Assembly: GCA_018065165.1 (NCBI GenBank)
Contig: JAGHTV010000362.1
Location: forward strand, 1 to 6,135
Length of the DNA stretch: 6,135 nucleotides
Direction: 5' to 3'
DNA from: Candidatus Sodaliphilus fimicaballi
Lineage (GTDB): Bacteria > Bacteroidota > Bacteroidia > Bacteroidales > Muribaculaceae
The position numbers and the translations under genes were made by a program. The notes beneath the pieces were generated by a model. It saw only the letters and a list, made by a program, of their open reading frames with translations, was not told the DNA's origin and did no database searches. Each line of letters begins with the position of its first letter. The stretch's first letter is position 1. Shown here piece by piece: positions 1 through 5,809 of the stretch.

Positions 1-2106
1 CTTGATATCGGTACCACGACCAGCCATATTGGTAGCGATGGTAACAACACCCTTGCCGTCGATAGAGCGACCAGCCTGAGCAACGATATCGGCCTCCTTC
101 TGGTGCAACTTAGCATTGAGCACCTGGTGAGGAATGTGGCGCAGTGTGAGCATACGGCTCAACTTCTCAGAGATATCGACTGAAGTTGTACCCACGAGAA
201 CGGGACGACCCGACTCGCGCATTGCTTCAATCTCCATAATTACTGCGTTGAACTTCTCCTTCTCGGTCTTGTAAACGCGGTCAGGCATATCGTTGCGCAG
301 CACGGGGCGGTTGGTGGGGATGGTAACTACATCGAGTTTGTAGATATCCCAGAACTCACCAGCCTCGGTCTCGGCAGTACCAGTCATACCTGAGAGCTTG
401 TGGTACATGCGGAAGTAGTTCTGCAATGTGATGGTAGCAAATGTTTGGGTTGCAGCCTGCACACTTACACCCTCCTTAGCCTCGATTGCCTGGTGGAGAC
501 CATCGCTATAGCGGCGGCCTTCCATGATACGACCTGTTTGCTCGTCGACAATCTTAACCTCGCCCTCGGGAGTTACGATATATTCCTCTTCCTTGGCAAA
601 GAGTGCGTAAGCCTTGAGCAGCTGTGTAACGGTGTGTACACGCTCGCTCTTGATTGAATAGTTCTGGAGCAGGGCATCTTTCTTGGCAACCTTCTCTTCC
701 TCGCTGATGTTCTCGTTGGTCACAGCCGAGAGTTGGCTAGCGATGTCGGGGAGCACGAAGAAAGTGGGGTCGTCAGAGCGTCCGGTGAGGACATCGATAC
801 CCTTATCGGTGAGCTCGATGGTGTTGTTTTGCTCATCGATGATGAAGAACAGAGGATCAGTGACGATGTGCATGTCACGGTTGTTGTCCTGCATGTAGAA
901 TGCCTCGGTCTTGAGCATCAAGCTCTTTACACCTTCCTCGCTGAGGAACTTGATAAGGGGCTTGTACTTGGGCAGACCCTTGTGGGCACGGAACAGCAAC
1001 AGTGTACCTTCCTTGACGGTCTTCTCATCGTCGCTTGCCATCAACTTCTTAGCCTCGGCAAGCAGTGATGTAACCAGGCGACGCTGCTCGTTGTAGACGC
1101 GCTCTACATTGGGCTTGAACTGGTCAAACATCTGATCTTCGCCCTTGGGGATGGGACCAGAGATGATGAGGGGGGTACGGGCGTCATCAATGAGGACAGA
1201 GTCGACCTCATCGACGATTGCATAGTTGTGAGCACGCTGTACCATATCCTCGGGACGCATTGCCATGTTGTCGCGCAGGTAGTCGAAACCAAACTCGTTG
1301 TTGGTACCGAAAGTGATATCACAGTTGTAGGCAGCACGACGCTCGGGAGAGTTGGGCTGAGTCTTGTCGATACAAGCCACGCTCAGGCCGTGGAACATGT
1401 AGAGGGGACCCATCCACTCAGAGTCACGCTTAGCGAGGTAATCGTTGACGGTTACAACATGAACGCCGTTGCCAGTAAGTGCGTTGAGGAATACAGGGAG
1501 AGTTGCAACGAGAGTCTTACCCTCACCAGTAGCCATCTCAGAGATCTTACCCTGGTGAAGCACAGTACCACCAATGAGCTGAACATCGTAGTGTACCATG
1601 TTCCACACAGTCTCGTTACCACCAGCTACCCAGTGATTGTAGTAGATAGCCTTGTCGCCCTCAACTTTTACAAAGTCCTTACCCTGAGCACACAGGTCGC
1701 GGTCCATTTGGGTAGCCGTAACTTCGATGGTCTCGTTTTGAGAGAAACGCTTTGCTGTCTCCTTTACGATAGCGAATACTTGAGGCAGAACCTCGTTGAG
1801 CTTGTCTTCAAGAACATCGAGAATCTCCTTCTCGATTTTGTCGATACGCTCCCACAGCGGTTCACGCTCTTCATAATCGATGGTCTCAATTTTAGCCTTG
1901 ATAGACGCAATCTCGTCGCGCTGAGTCTGAACTGACTCCTGAAGCATGCGACGAATGTCGGCAGTGCGACCGCGCAGTTCATCGTTAGAGAGTTGCTCTA
2001 TCTCGGGATAGACGGCCTTAATCTCCTTGATGATGGGCATGATTTTCTTCATGTCGCGATCAGACTTGTTGCCAAAGAATTTTTTGATTATGTCACTTAG
2101 TGCCAT
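1..2106 (-). CDS. secA: Protein translocase subunit SecA (N-terminal 702 codons, cut by window edge)
   Basis: SecA is the cytoplasmic ATPase that pushes unfolded preproteins through SecYEG. The frame is open from the ATG at 2106 to the left edge (702 codons); the C-terminal part lies outside. Visible landmarks, in order, are Walker A MATGEGKT (residues 191-198), Walker [15 protein letters not shown] (from 299), the SecA signature [19 protein letters not shown] (from 521), [13 protein letters not shown] (from 574) and the NBD2 motif NMAGRGTDI (693-701). E. coli SecA has Walker A near residue 102, so about 89 extra residues lie before it here. They fall in a charged, probably helical stretch (about 55-95) and a second block (about 110-165). 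Bacteroidota SecA proteins are known to be longer, about 1,100 residues, so this looks lineage-typical rather than defective. A promoter lies just upstream, 44-51 bases before the start, inside the gap to the lnb-like gene. The family identity is certain. Confidence 0.98.
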   Translation of the reverse strand, partial: MALSDIIKKFFGNKSDRDMKKIMPIIKEIKAVYPEIEQLSNDELRGRTADIRRMLQESVQTQRDEIASIKAKIETIDYEEREPLWERIDKIEKEILDVLEDKLNEVLPQVFAIVKETAKRFSQNETIEVTATQMDRDLCAQGKDFVKVEGDKAIYYNHWVAGGNETVWNMVHYDVQLIGGTVLHQGKISEMATGEGKTLVATLPVFLNALTGNGVHVVTVNDYLAKRDSEWMGPLYMFHGLSVACIDKTQPNSPERRAAYNCDITFGTNNEFGFDYLRDNMAMRPEDMVQRAHNYAIVDEVDSVLIDDARTPLIISGPIPKGEDQMFDQFKPNVERVYNEQRRLVTSLLAEAKKLMASDDEKTVKEGTLLLFRAHKGLPKYKPLIKFLSEEGVKSLMLKTEAFYMQDNNRDMHIVTDPLFFIIDEQNNTIELTDKGIDVLTGRSDDPTFFVLPDIASQLSAVTNENISEEEKVAKKDALLQNYSIKSERVHTVTQLLKAYALFAKEEEYIVTPEGEVKIVDEQTGRIMEGRRYSDGLHQAIEAKEGVSVQAATQTFATITLQNYFRMYHKLSGMTGTAETEAGEFWDIYKLDVVTIPTNRPVLRNDMPDRVYKTEKEKFNAVIMEIEAMRESGRPVLVGTTSVDISEKLSRMLTLRHIPHQVLNAKLHQKEADIVAQAGRSIDGKGVVTIATNMAGRGTDIK

Positions 2107-2149
2107 TGTATATAGTTTTTGTTTTTGTCAAAAGATTGCATTATTCCCA

Positions 2150-2157
2150 CAAAGGTA
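2150..2157 (-). promoter_or_regulatory. Candidate -7 promoter element of secA (TACCTTTG)
   Basis: On the minus strand this reads TACCTTTG, a full match to the Bacteroidota sigma-ABfr -7 consensus TAnnTTTG. It lies 43 bases upstream of the secA ATG, in the 109-base gap after the lnb-like gene, so secA can be transcribed on its own. I see no convincing -33 TTTG at the usual spacing. The leader is A-rich (AAAAACAAAAAC just before the start) with no Shine-Dalgarno site, as is normal for this phylum. Confidence 0.6.
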
Positions 2158-2215
2158 CATATTTTCTATGAAAAAATGTGCCTAAAATGGAGGAAAATTG
2201 CTCTATTAGTTATGA

Positions 2216-3370
2216 TTATCTCGCAAGATGAGGTAAAGCGCGCAATACGGGTACAATCATAAGCGGGAAAAAGGCAACATTTGCCACTTGTGGCAGGAAT
2301 GGCCACGCCAGCATAGTGCAGGCGATTACCGCAGCATTGGCCGCATAATAACACTTGAGCGCCTTGCGAGTGCGCTCGCTCCACATGAACATGATGGGCA
2401 GCAAGTAGAACGGGTTAACCCACAACGCATTATAGTTGGGGAATGTAGCCTCGCGCACCGACACGAACATGAGGAAAAAGATGATTAAGCCCGCCATCGA
2501 ATAGACGGTGCAAATGCCAAAGTCGAGCCATCGCGTCACGCGGTGACTCCTCAGGTCTTTAATAGTGATAGCGATGACCACAGTCAGCAGTACCAGAGCT
2601 GCTGCCAGCGGTGTAAGGAACCATGGTGTGGGTCCCTCAACGATGCCATCCTCACTGCCATCAATCAGCACTTGGGTGTTACTTACCAGCGGCACTTTAA
2701 CGCCATCGCGCATGGTAGTGGCACCACCCACAGCATTCATGAGCACCATGGGGATGAACATCTGCTGGCGATAAGTGAGAGGTTTGTCGAGATCGGCACC
2801 CAGCACAAGGTCTACCCCAAATTGATTCCAGGGATAGTTGCGACTGTAGTGTGACATCATGTCACGATAAGTGACAGTATCGGTCATGGCAGGATACATG
2901 AGCGAGTCGCCCACTGCCATCTCTATGATGTCGCGAGGTCTTGTAGCGCAATTGTCGCCCAAGTACTGATAGCGATACTTGCAGTTCTCGGGCTGGACAT
3001 TGTTGATGAGAAAATCCTTAACCTTGACGGCCTGTTGCTGTGTGAGGTTGAGCTCCTGCTCGACCATGCGACGCCCATCCATACCATGCATTGCATAGTT
3101 TTGAGGCATGGCAACGCACAGATAGTCGGCATTGCCCAGTACAAAACGCATTACAAATCCCGGCTCGTTGAAGTCAAACACGCCATAGTTGAAGTACCAG
3201 TCATTGTCTTGCCAAGTTACCCTAACCTCGCTGTGGCCGTATATAGAAAAGACCTCATTGCCAGGATAGAAGGTAACGAGCTTGACGCTGACCGAGTCGC
3301 CCTGAGCCTTTGCTACCTGAGCACTCATGGCGATGGTCATCAACAGGAATATGTAATTGAACTTTCTCAT
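2216..3370 (-). CDS. lnb: DUF4105 / Lnb-type lipoprotein N-acyltransferase, periplasmic domain plus C-terminal membrane helices
   Basis: A 384-residue envelope protein. Residues 1-22 form a signal sequence with a possible cleavage site after AKA. Residues about 23-250 are the Lnb N-terminal periplasmic domain (DUF4105, PF13387), recognised by LVTFYPGNEVFSIYGHSEVR (31-50), NYGVFDFNEPGFVMRFVLG (61-79) and YRYQYLGDNCATRPRD (132-147). The invariant-looking His46 and Cys141 fit a papain-like Cys-His acyl-transfer site. Five hydrophobic segments follow, at about 251-270, 282-304, 316-330, 340-358 and 363-379. Lnb proteins add the N-terminal acyl chain to lipoproteins in organisms lacking Lnt, and to my knowledge a Bacteroides enzyme of this architecture has been described. 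The specific activity of this protein is therefore inferred from family and layout. It lies 109 bases upstream of secA on the same strand. Start: the only ATG that keeps the signal peptide intact. Family call is strong, enzymatic role moderate. Confidence 0.88.
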   Translation of the reverse strand: MRKFNYIFLLMTIAMSAQVAKAQGDSVSVKLVTFYPGNEVFSIYGHSEVRVTWQDNDWYFNYGVFDFNEPGFVMRFVLGNADYLCVAMPQNYAMHGMDGRRMVEQELNLTQQQAVKVKDFLINNVQPENCKYRYQYLGDNCATRPRDIIEMAVGDSLMYPAMTDTVTYRDMMSHYSRNYPWNQFGVDLVLGADLDKPLTYRQQMFIPMVLMNAVGGATTMRDGVKVPLVSNTQVLIDGSEDGIVEGPTPWFLTPLAAALVLLTVVIAITIKDLRSHRVTRWLDFGICTVYSMAGLIIFFLMFVSVREATFPNYNALWVNPFYLLPIMFMWSERTRKALKCYYAANAAVIACTMLAWPFLPQVANVAFFPLMIVPVLRALPHLAR

Positions 3371-3547
3371 TCAGTATCTATACCAGCAAATTGCATGCCA
3401 GCATTTCAACTGCGAAATTAATAAAATTGCGTCAATTTAGCAAGTCGACACATTATGGCGAGTACAATTCAATATATTTTTGCTAATAAAACAGTATAAT
3501 CACAAATGTTTTTTGTATCTTTGTAAACAAAACAAACATCATTATAC
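3371..3547. other. Divergent intergenic region between lnb-like gene and DUF362 gene
   Basis: This is a 177-base AT-rich stretch between two divergently transcribed genes, so it must carry start signals for both directions. The rightward promoter element is clear at 3516-3523. The leftward one is not: only a one-mismatch TAATTTCG is visible (minus strand, 3420-3413). I found no long palindrome, riboswitch-like structure or small open frame worth naming. Confidence 0.7.
3516..3523 (+). promoter_or_regulatory. Candidate -7 promoter element of the DUF362-lipoprotein operon (TATCTTTG)
   Basis: TATCTTTG is a perfect match to the Bacteroidota -7 consensus TAnnTTTG, 24 bases before the ATG at 3548, so the leader would be short (about 15-20 bases) and A-rich. 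An 11-base string, TGTATCTTTGT (3514-3524), recurs exactly at the toxin-antitoxin promoter (5024-5034). No clear -33 element is seen. Confidence 0.7.
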
Positions 3548-4519
3548 ATGAAGAAATTATTATCACTCACTCTTGCTCTGACACTTGCAGTAGCCACAGG
3601 TATGGCTCAGAGCAACAAGTCGGTAGTGTATTTCACCAAAGAAATCACCCCCGAATCATTAGTTAGAATCTACAAGGCACTGGGCGTTGAGGCCACAGGT
3701 CGTGTAGCTGTAAAGATAAGCACCGGCGAAGGCGGCAACAACCACTACCTGAAACCTACCCTCATACGCAACCTGGTTGAGGAAGTTAACGGTACCATCG
3801 TGGAGTGCAACACTGCCTATGGCGGCACTCGCCAGGATGTAAAGAAACACTGGCAGACAATTCACGAGCACGGATTTGACAGCATAGCACCCGTCGACAT
3901 CATGGACGAGTATGGACAGATGCGCATACCCATGCAGGACAAGAAGCACTTGCTGTATGACATCGTGGGCGACCACCTGGCAAATTATGACTTTATGATC
4001 AATCTGGCACACTTCAAGGGTCACGCGATGGGCGGATTTGGCGGTGTGCTCAAGAACGCGTCAATAGGTGTAGCATCAACAGCCGGCAAGGCATATATCC
4101 ACACAGCCGGCAAGACCGACGACGTATCGAAAGCATGGAGCAAAGAGTATCTGGCAGCGGGCCCCACTCAAGACCTGTTCCTCGAGTCGATGGCAGCAGC
4201 GGCACAGTCGGTTCACAACTACATGAAGGGCAAAGTCATCTACATCAATGTAATGAACAACATGAGCGTTGACTGTGACTGCGATGGTACTCCCGAAGCA
4301 CCCCAACTGAAAGATATGGGTATCCTAGCCAGCCTTGATCCCGTAGCTGTAGACCAGGCTTGTCTTGACAAGGTGTTCAGCTACAAGGGCAGCAAGGGCG
4401 ACGACAACAAACCTCTCATGGCTCGCATCAACCGCCAGCACGGCACATATATCACCGACTATGCCGAGAGCATCGGTCTGGGAAGCAAGAAGTATGTAAT
4501 CATCAACCTAGACGAATAA
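3548..4519 (+). CDS. Secreted DUF362 domain-containing protein without a ferredoxin domain
   Basis: A 323-residue protein with a Sec signal peptide (residues 1-21, MKKLLSLTLALTLAVATGMA then Gln) and no twin arginine, so it is probably periplasmic. The rest matches the DUF362 family (PF04015): ECNTAYGGTRQD (86-97), NLAHFKGHAMGGFGGVLKN (152-170) and the C-terminal hallmark DMGILASLDPVAVDQACLDK (256-275). A conserved-looking CDCDG lies at 243-247. Many DUF362 proteins are iron-sulfur proteins with a fused 4Fe-4S ferredoxin; here there is no CxxCxxCxxxC cluster motif anywhere, so the protein carries only the core domain, with Cys87, Cys243, Cys245 and Cys272 as the main cysteines. The function of the family is not established and I do not assign one. 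It is the first gene of an operon: the lipoprotein gene starts six bases after its stop. Family call is firm. Confidence 0.9.
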   Translation: MKKLLSLTLALTLAVATGMAQSNKSVVYFTKEITPESLVRIYKALGVEATGRVAVKISTGEGGNNHYLKPTLIRNLVEEVNGTIVECNTAYGGTRQDVKKHWQTIHEHGFDSIAPVDIMDEYGQMRIPMQDKKHLLYDIVGDHLANYDFMINLAHFKGHAMGGFGGVLKNASIGVASTAGKAYIHTAGKTDDVSKAWSKEYLAAGPTQDLFLESMAAAAQSVHNYMKGKVIYINVMNNMSVDCDCDGTPEAPQLKDMGILASLDPVAVDQACLDKVFSYKGSKGDDNKPLMARINRQHGTYITDYAESIGLGSKKYVIINLDE

Positions 4520-4525
4520 TCGATT

Positions 4526-4912
4526 ATGAAAAAGATAGCATTTATAGCAATGTTGCTCGTGGCAACCACTAGCTGCACATCGCTGTTCAATAACAATCTC
4601 TTTGGCACAAACGAGAACCGTCACAGCAACGATCCCTACAGCCATGTGACTCAGCAAGCGGGCATGGTCAACAAACCAGGACAGCATGTCACACAAACTA
4701 ACAACAAGCCCGGTTACAACAACGGATACTATGGTAACAACCATAACACACAACAAGTGAGAGTGGGAACCATTGTAAACTCACTGCCCAGCAAGAATGT
4801 GAAGACCGCAACCGTCAATGGCCAGACCCTGTACCTGTATCAGGGCGTTTACTACCAACGCGTGCGTGTAAACAATGGTACAGCCTTCAAGGTTGTAGGC
4901 TACCAGAATTGA
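4526..4912 (+). CDS. Small lipoprotein with Asn/Gly-rich linker and DUF6515-like C-terminal domain
   Basis: A 128-residue protein with a type II signal peptide: MKK, a hydrophobic core, and a lipobox-like TTSC placing the lipidated cysteine at residue 17. No acidic run follows the cysteine, so there is no obvious Bacteroides surface-export signal and it probably faces the periplasm. Residues about 22-76 are a low-complexity Asn/Gly/Gln/Tyr linker containing a degenerate repeat (HVTQ then NKPG at 40-52 and again at 54-63). Residues about 80-125 form a compact domain with SLPSKNVKTATVNGQTLYLY and GVYYQRV, resembling the DUF6515 pattern (LP..K.V.VNG..YY..GVYY); that match is from memory and is moderate. 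It is translated six bases after the DUF362 stop and followed by a terminator, so it is the last gene of that operon. Function is unknown. As an exported lipoprotein it would be a natural client of the divergently encoded Lnb-like protein. Confidence 0.85.
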   Translation: MKKIAFIAMLLVATTSCTSLFNNNLFGTNENRHSNDPYSHVTQQAGMVNKPGQHVTQTNNKPGYNNGYYGNNHNTQQVRVGTIVNSLPSKNVKTATVNGQTLYLYQGVYYQRVRVNNGTAFKVVGYQN

Positions 4913-4938
4913 AACAACATAATTTCACATAACATAAA

Positions 4939-4973
4939 AGAGGCTGTATTTTGGATACAGCCTCTGTTTTTTT
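4939..4973 (+). terminator. Intrinsic terminator of the DUF362-lipoprotein operon
   Basis: A perfect 11-bp stem pairs AGAGGCTGTAT (4939-4949) with ATACAGCCTCT (4955-4965) around a 5-base loop (TTTGG). One G then leads into seven T residues (4967-4973). It lies 26 bases after the lipoprotein stop and isolates the operon from the toxin-antitoxin cassette downstream. Confidence 0.92.
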
Positions 4974-4984
4974 ACCCTAGAGAC

Positions 4985-5022
4985 AAAAATTCCCAAAATA
5001 TTCCCTATTATATGGAATTTTT
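4985..5022. promoter_or_regulatory. Candidate operator of the toxin-antitoxin cassette
   Basis: Two 9-base arms, AAAAATTCC (4985-4993) and GGAATTTTT (5014-5022), form a perfect inverted repeat with a 20-base spacer. A third element, AAAATATTCCC (4995-5005), sits between them as a near-tandem copy of the left arm and pairs at shorter spacing (ATTCC 5000-5004 with GGAAT 5014-5018). The block ends four bases before the -7 element, so a bound protein would cover the -33 region. This is where HigA-type antitoxins with a helix-turn-helix usually bind for autorepression. That binding is inferred. Confidence 0.5.
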
Positions 5023-5025
5023 ATG

Positions 5026-5033
5026 TATCTTTG
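5026..5033 (+). promoter_or_regulatory. Candidate -7 promoter element of the toxin-antitoxin operon (TATCTTTG)
   Basis: TATCTTTG matches the Bacteroidota TAnnTTTG consensus and lies 18 bases before the toxin ATG at 5052, which implies a leader of only about ten bases. It directly follows the candidate operator. No good -33 sequence is visible, as is common for regulated promoters. Confidence 0.68.
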
Positions 5034-5051
5034 TGGCAAAATTAATGAACA

Positions 5052-5366
5052 ATGCAGATTTTCTTTGAAGATAAGGATTTAGAGGAACTGATTTTTTCAG
5101 GCAAAAATCACAAATATAGGAAATACCAACGGGACAAACGGTTCGTCACATCACTAGTAAAAGTATACAAAACTATGCTAGCAACAGAATGTGCTGCCAA
5201 ACTATCTCAATGGAGTTTCTTGCATTATGAAAAGTTGAAAAATTATGACCTTTCGTCAATTAGAGTAATGAACGGGCGTGTAGAACGCATCCTGTTTAAA
5301 GAAACAGAAAACGGCATTGTTATAACTATTATCGAACTAAATGAAACTCATTATGGAAACAAATAA
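5052..5366 (+). CDS. HigB-like toxin of the RelE/ParE superfamily
   Basis: A 104-residue basic protein, a normal length for HigB-type toxins, which are ribosome-dependent mRNA endonucleases. The family pattern appears in order: LHYEKLK (57-63), SSIRVMNGRVERILFKE (68-84) and a terminal strand IIELNETHY (93-101). His58, Arg71, Arg76, Tyr101 and His100 sit where HigB/RelE proteins carry their RNA-cleaving residues, so the toxin looks intact; this residue mapping is by eye. The toxin gene comes first and overlaps the antitoxin gene, the characteristic higBA order. A 60-base sample (5101-5160) is about 38% GC against about 53% in a secA sample (1201-1260), suggesting separate ancestry from its neighbours. 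The alternative is another RelE/ParE subfamily; the partner's type favours HigB. Confidence 0.82.
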   Translation: MQIFFEDKDLEELIFSGKNHKYRKYQRDKRFVTSLVKVYKTMLATECAAKLSQWSFLHYEKLKNYDLSSIRVMNGRVERILFKETENGIVITIIELNETHYGNK

Positions 5367-5727
5367 TACCACCTTCATGGCAATACATCCCGGTGAAGTA
5401 TTAAGAGAGGAACTCAAAGAACGAGGAATAACCCAGAAGGCGTTTGCCGATATGATTGGGATGAGAGCTTCGCATCTCAACGAGCTAATCAATGGCAAAC
5501 GTTCAATAACCATCACAATTGCCGACAAGCTTGAAAAAGCACTAGGTATAGACTCTATATCGTGGATGAATTTACAAACACAATATAACTATGACATTAA
5601 AGCCACAAAAACGGCAAGTGACAAGACTGTAACTCTTGAGGTATCGGTTGAGGACACTACAATGCTAGCCGAGATAAAGCGTGCGATAAGCATGATACGC
5701 GGTGTAAAGCACGTTGCTCTATTATAA
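5341..5727 (+). CDS. HigA-type antitoxin with helix-turn-helix and a C-terminal extension
   Basis: A 128-residue protein from the first ATG. The family signature AIHPGEVLREELKERGITQ (14-32) leads into an XRE/HigA helix-turn-helix (about 29-69: QKAFADMIGMRASHLNELIN, then ITIADKLEKALGI). HigA proteins neutralise HigB and repress their own promoter; the candidate site is at 4985-5022. Start choice is uncertain. The ATG at 5341 overlaps the toxin by 26 bases, the one at 5353 (METNN) by 14, and the one at 5377 (MAIHPGE) not at all; 5353 fits family N-termini equally well. After the helix-turn-helix and a short linker, residues about 95-128 form an extra strand-helix-strand-like segment (TVTLEVSVEDTTMLAEIKR, then SMIRGVKHVALL). 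Many HigA proteins end soon after the DNA-binding domain, so this tail is notable and may be the toxin-binding part. Confidence 0.9.
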   Translation: MKLIMETNNTTFMAIHPGEVLREELKERGITQKAFADMIGMRASHLNELINGKRSITITIADKLEKALGIDSISWMNLQTQYNYDIKATKTASDKTVTLEVSVEDTTMLAEIKRAISMIRGVKHVALL

Positions 5728-5752
5728 AAAGACTTTTTACAAGTATCAAAAT

Positions 5753-5784
5753 AAAGCCACGACTCTTGATGGAGTCGTGGCTTT
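5753..5784. terminator. Bidirectional terminator between the antitoxin gene and asnS
   Basis: A perfect 13-bp stem pairs AAAGCCACGACTC (5753-5765) with GAGTCGTGGCTTT (5772-5784) around a 6-base loop. Rightward it ends in GGCTTTGTATTTG; leftward, on the minus strand, it ends in GGCTTTATTTTG. It lies 25 bases after the antitoxin stop and 25 bases after the asnS stop. The position midway between convergent genes and the T-rich flanks on both sides support shared use. Confidence 0.85.
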
Positions 5785-5809
5785 GTATTTGTCAGTAAAG
5801 ATTTTATTC

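Noticed and set aside
1228..1935. A 235-residue plus-strand open frame inside secA
   Set aside because: It is antisense to unmistakable SecA coding sequence, resembles no family, and has no promoter signal; it follows from the codon use of secA.
2107..2215. Terminator between the lnb-like gene and secA
   Set aside because: No stable inverted repeat followed by a T-run on the minus strand; the gap holds a promoter element only.
3413..3420. Possible leftward promoter TAATTTCG for the lnb-like gene, with a TTG 20 bases upstream
   Set aside because: One mismatch in the TTTG part in an AT-rich region is easily reached by chance; too weak to list as a feature.
3659..4024. A minus-strand open frame of 121 codons inside the DUF362 gene
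   Set aside because: Antisense shadow of a well-supported gene; composition is low-information (Val/His/Leu-rich) with no recognisable motif.
3785..4300. DUF362 protein as an iron-sulfur ferredoxin
   Set aside because: No CxxCxxCxxxC motif; only a CDC pair and isolated cysteines are present, and the export signal is Sec type.
4974..5752. Mobile element or phage remnant carrying the toxin-antitoxin pair
   Set aside because: No transposase or integrase, no terminal inverted repeats and no target duplication could be found at the borders.
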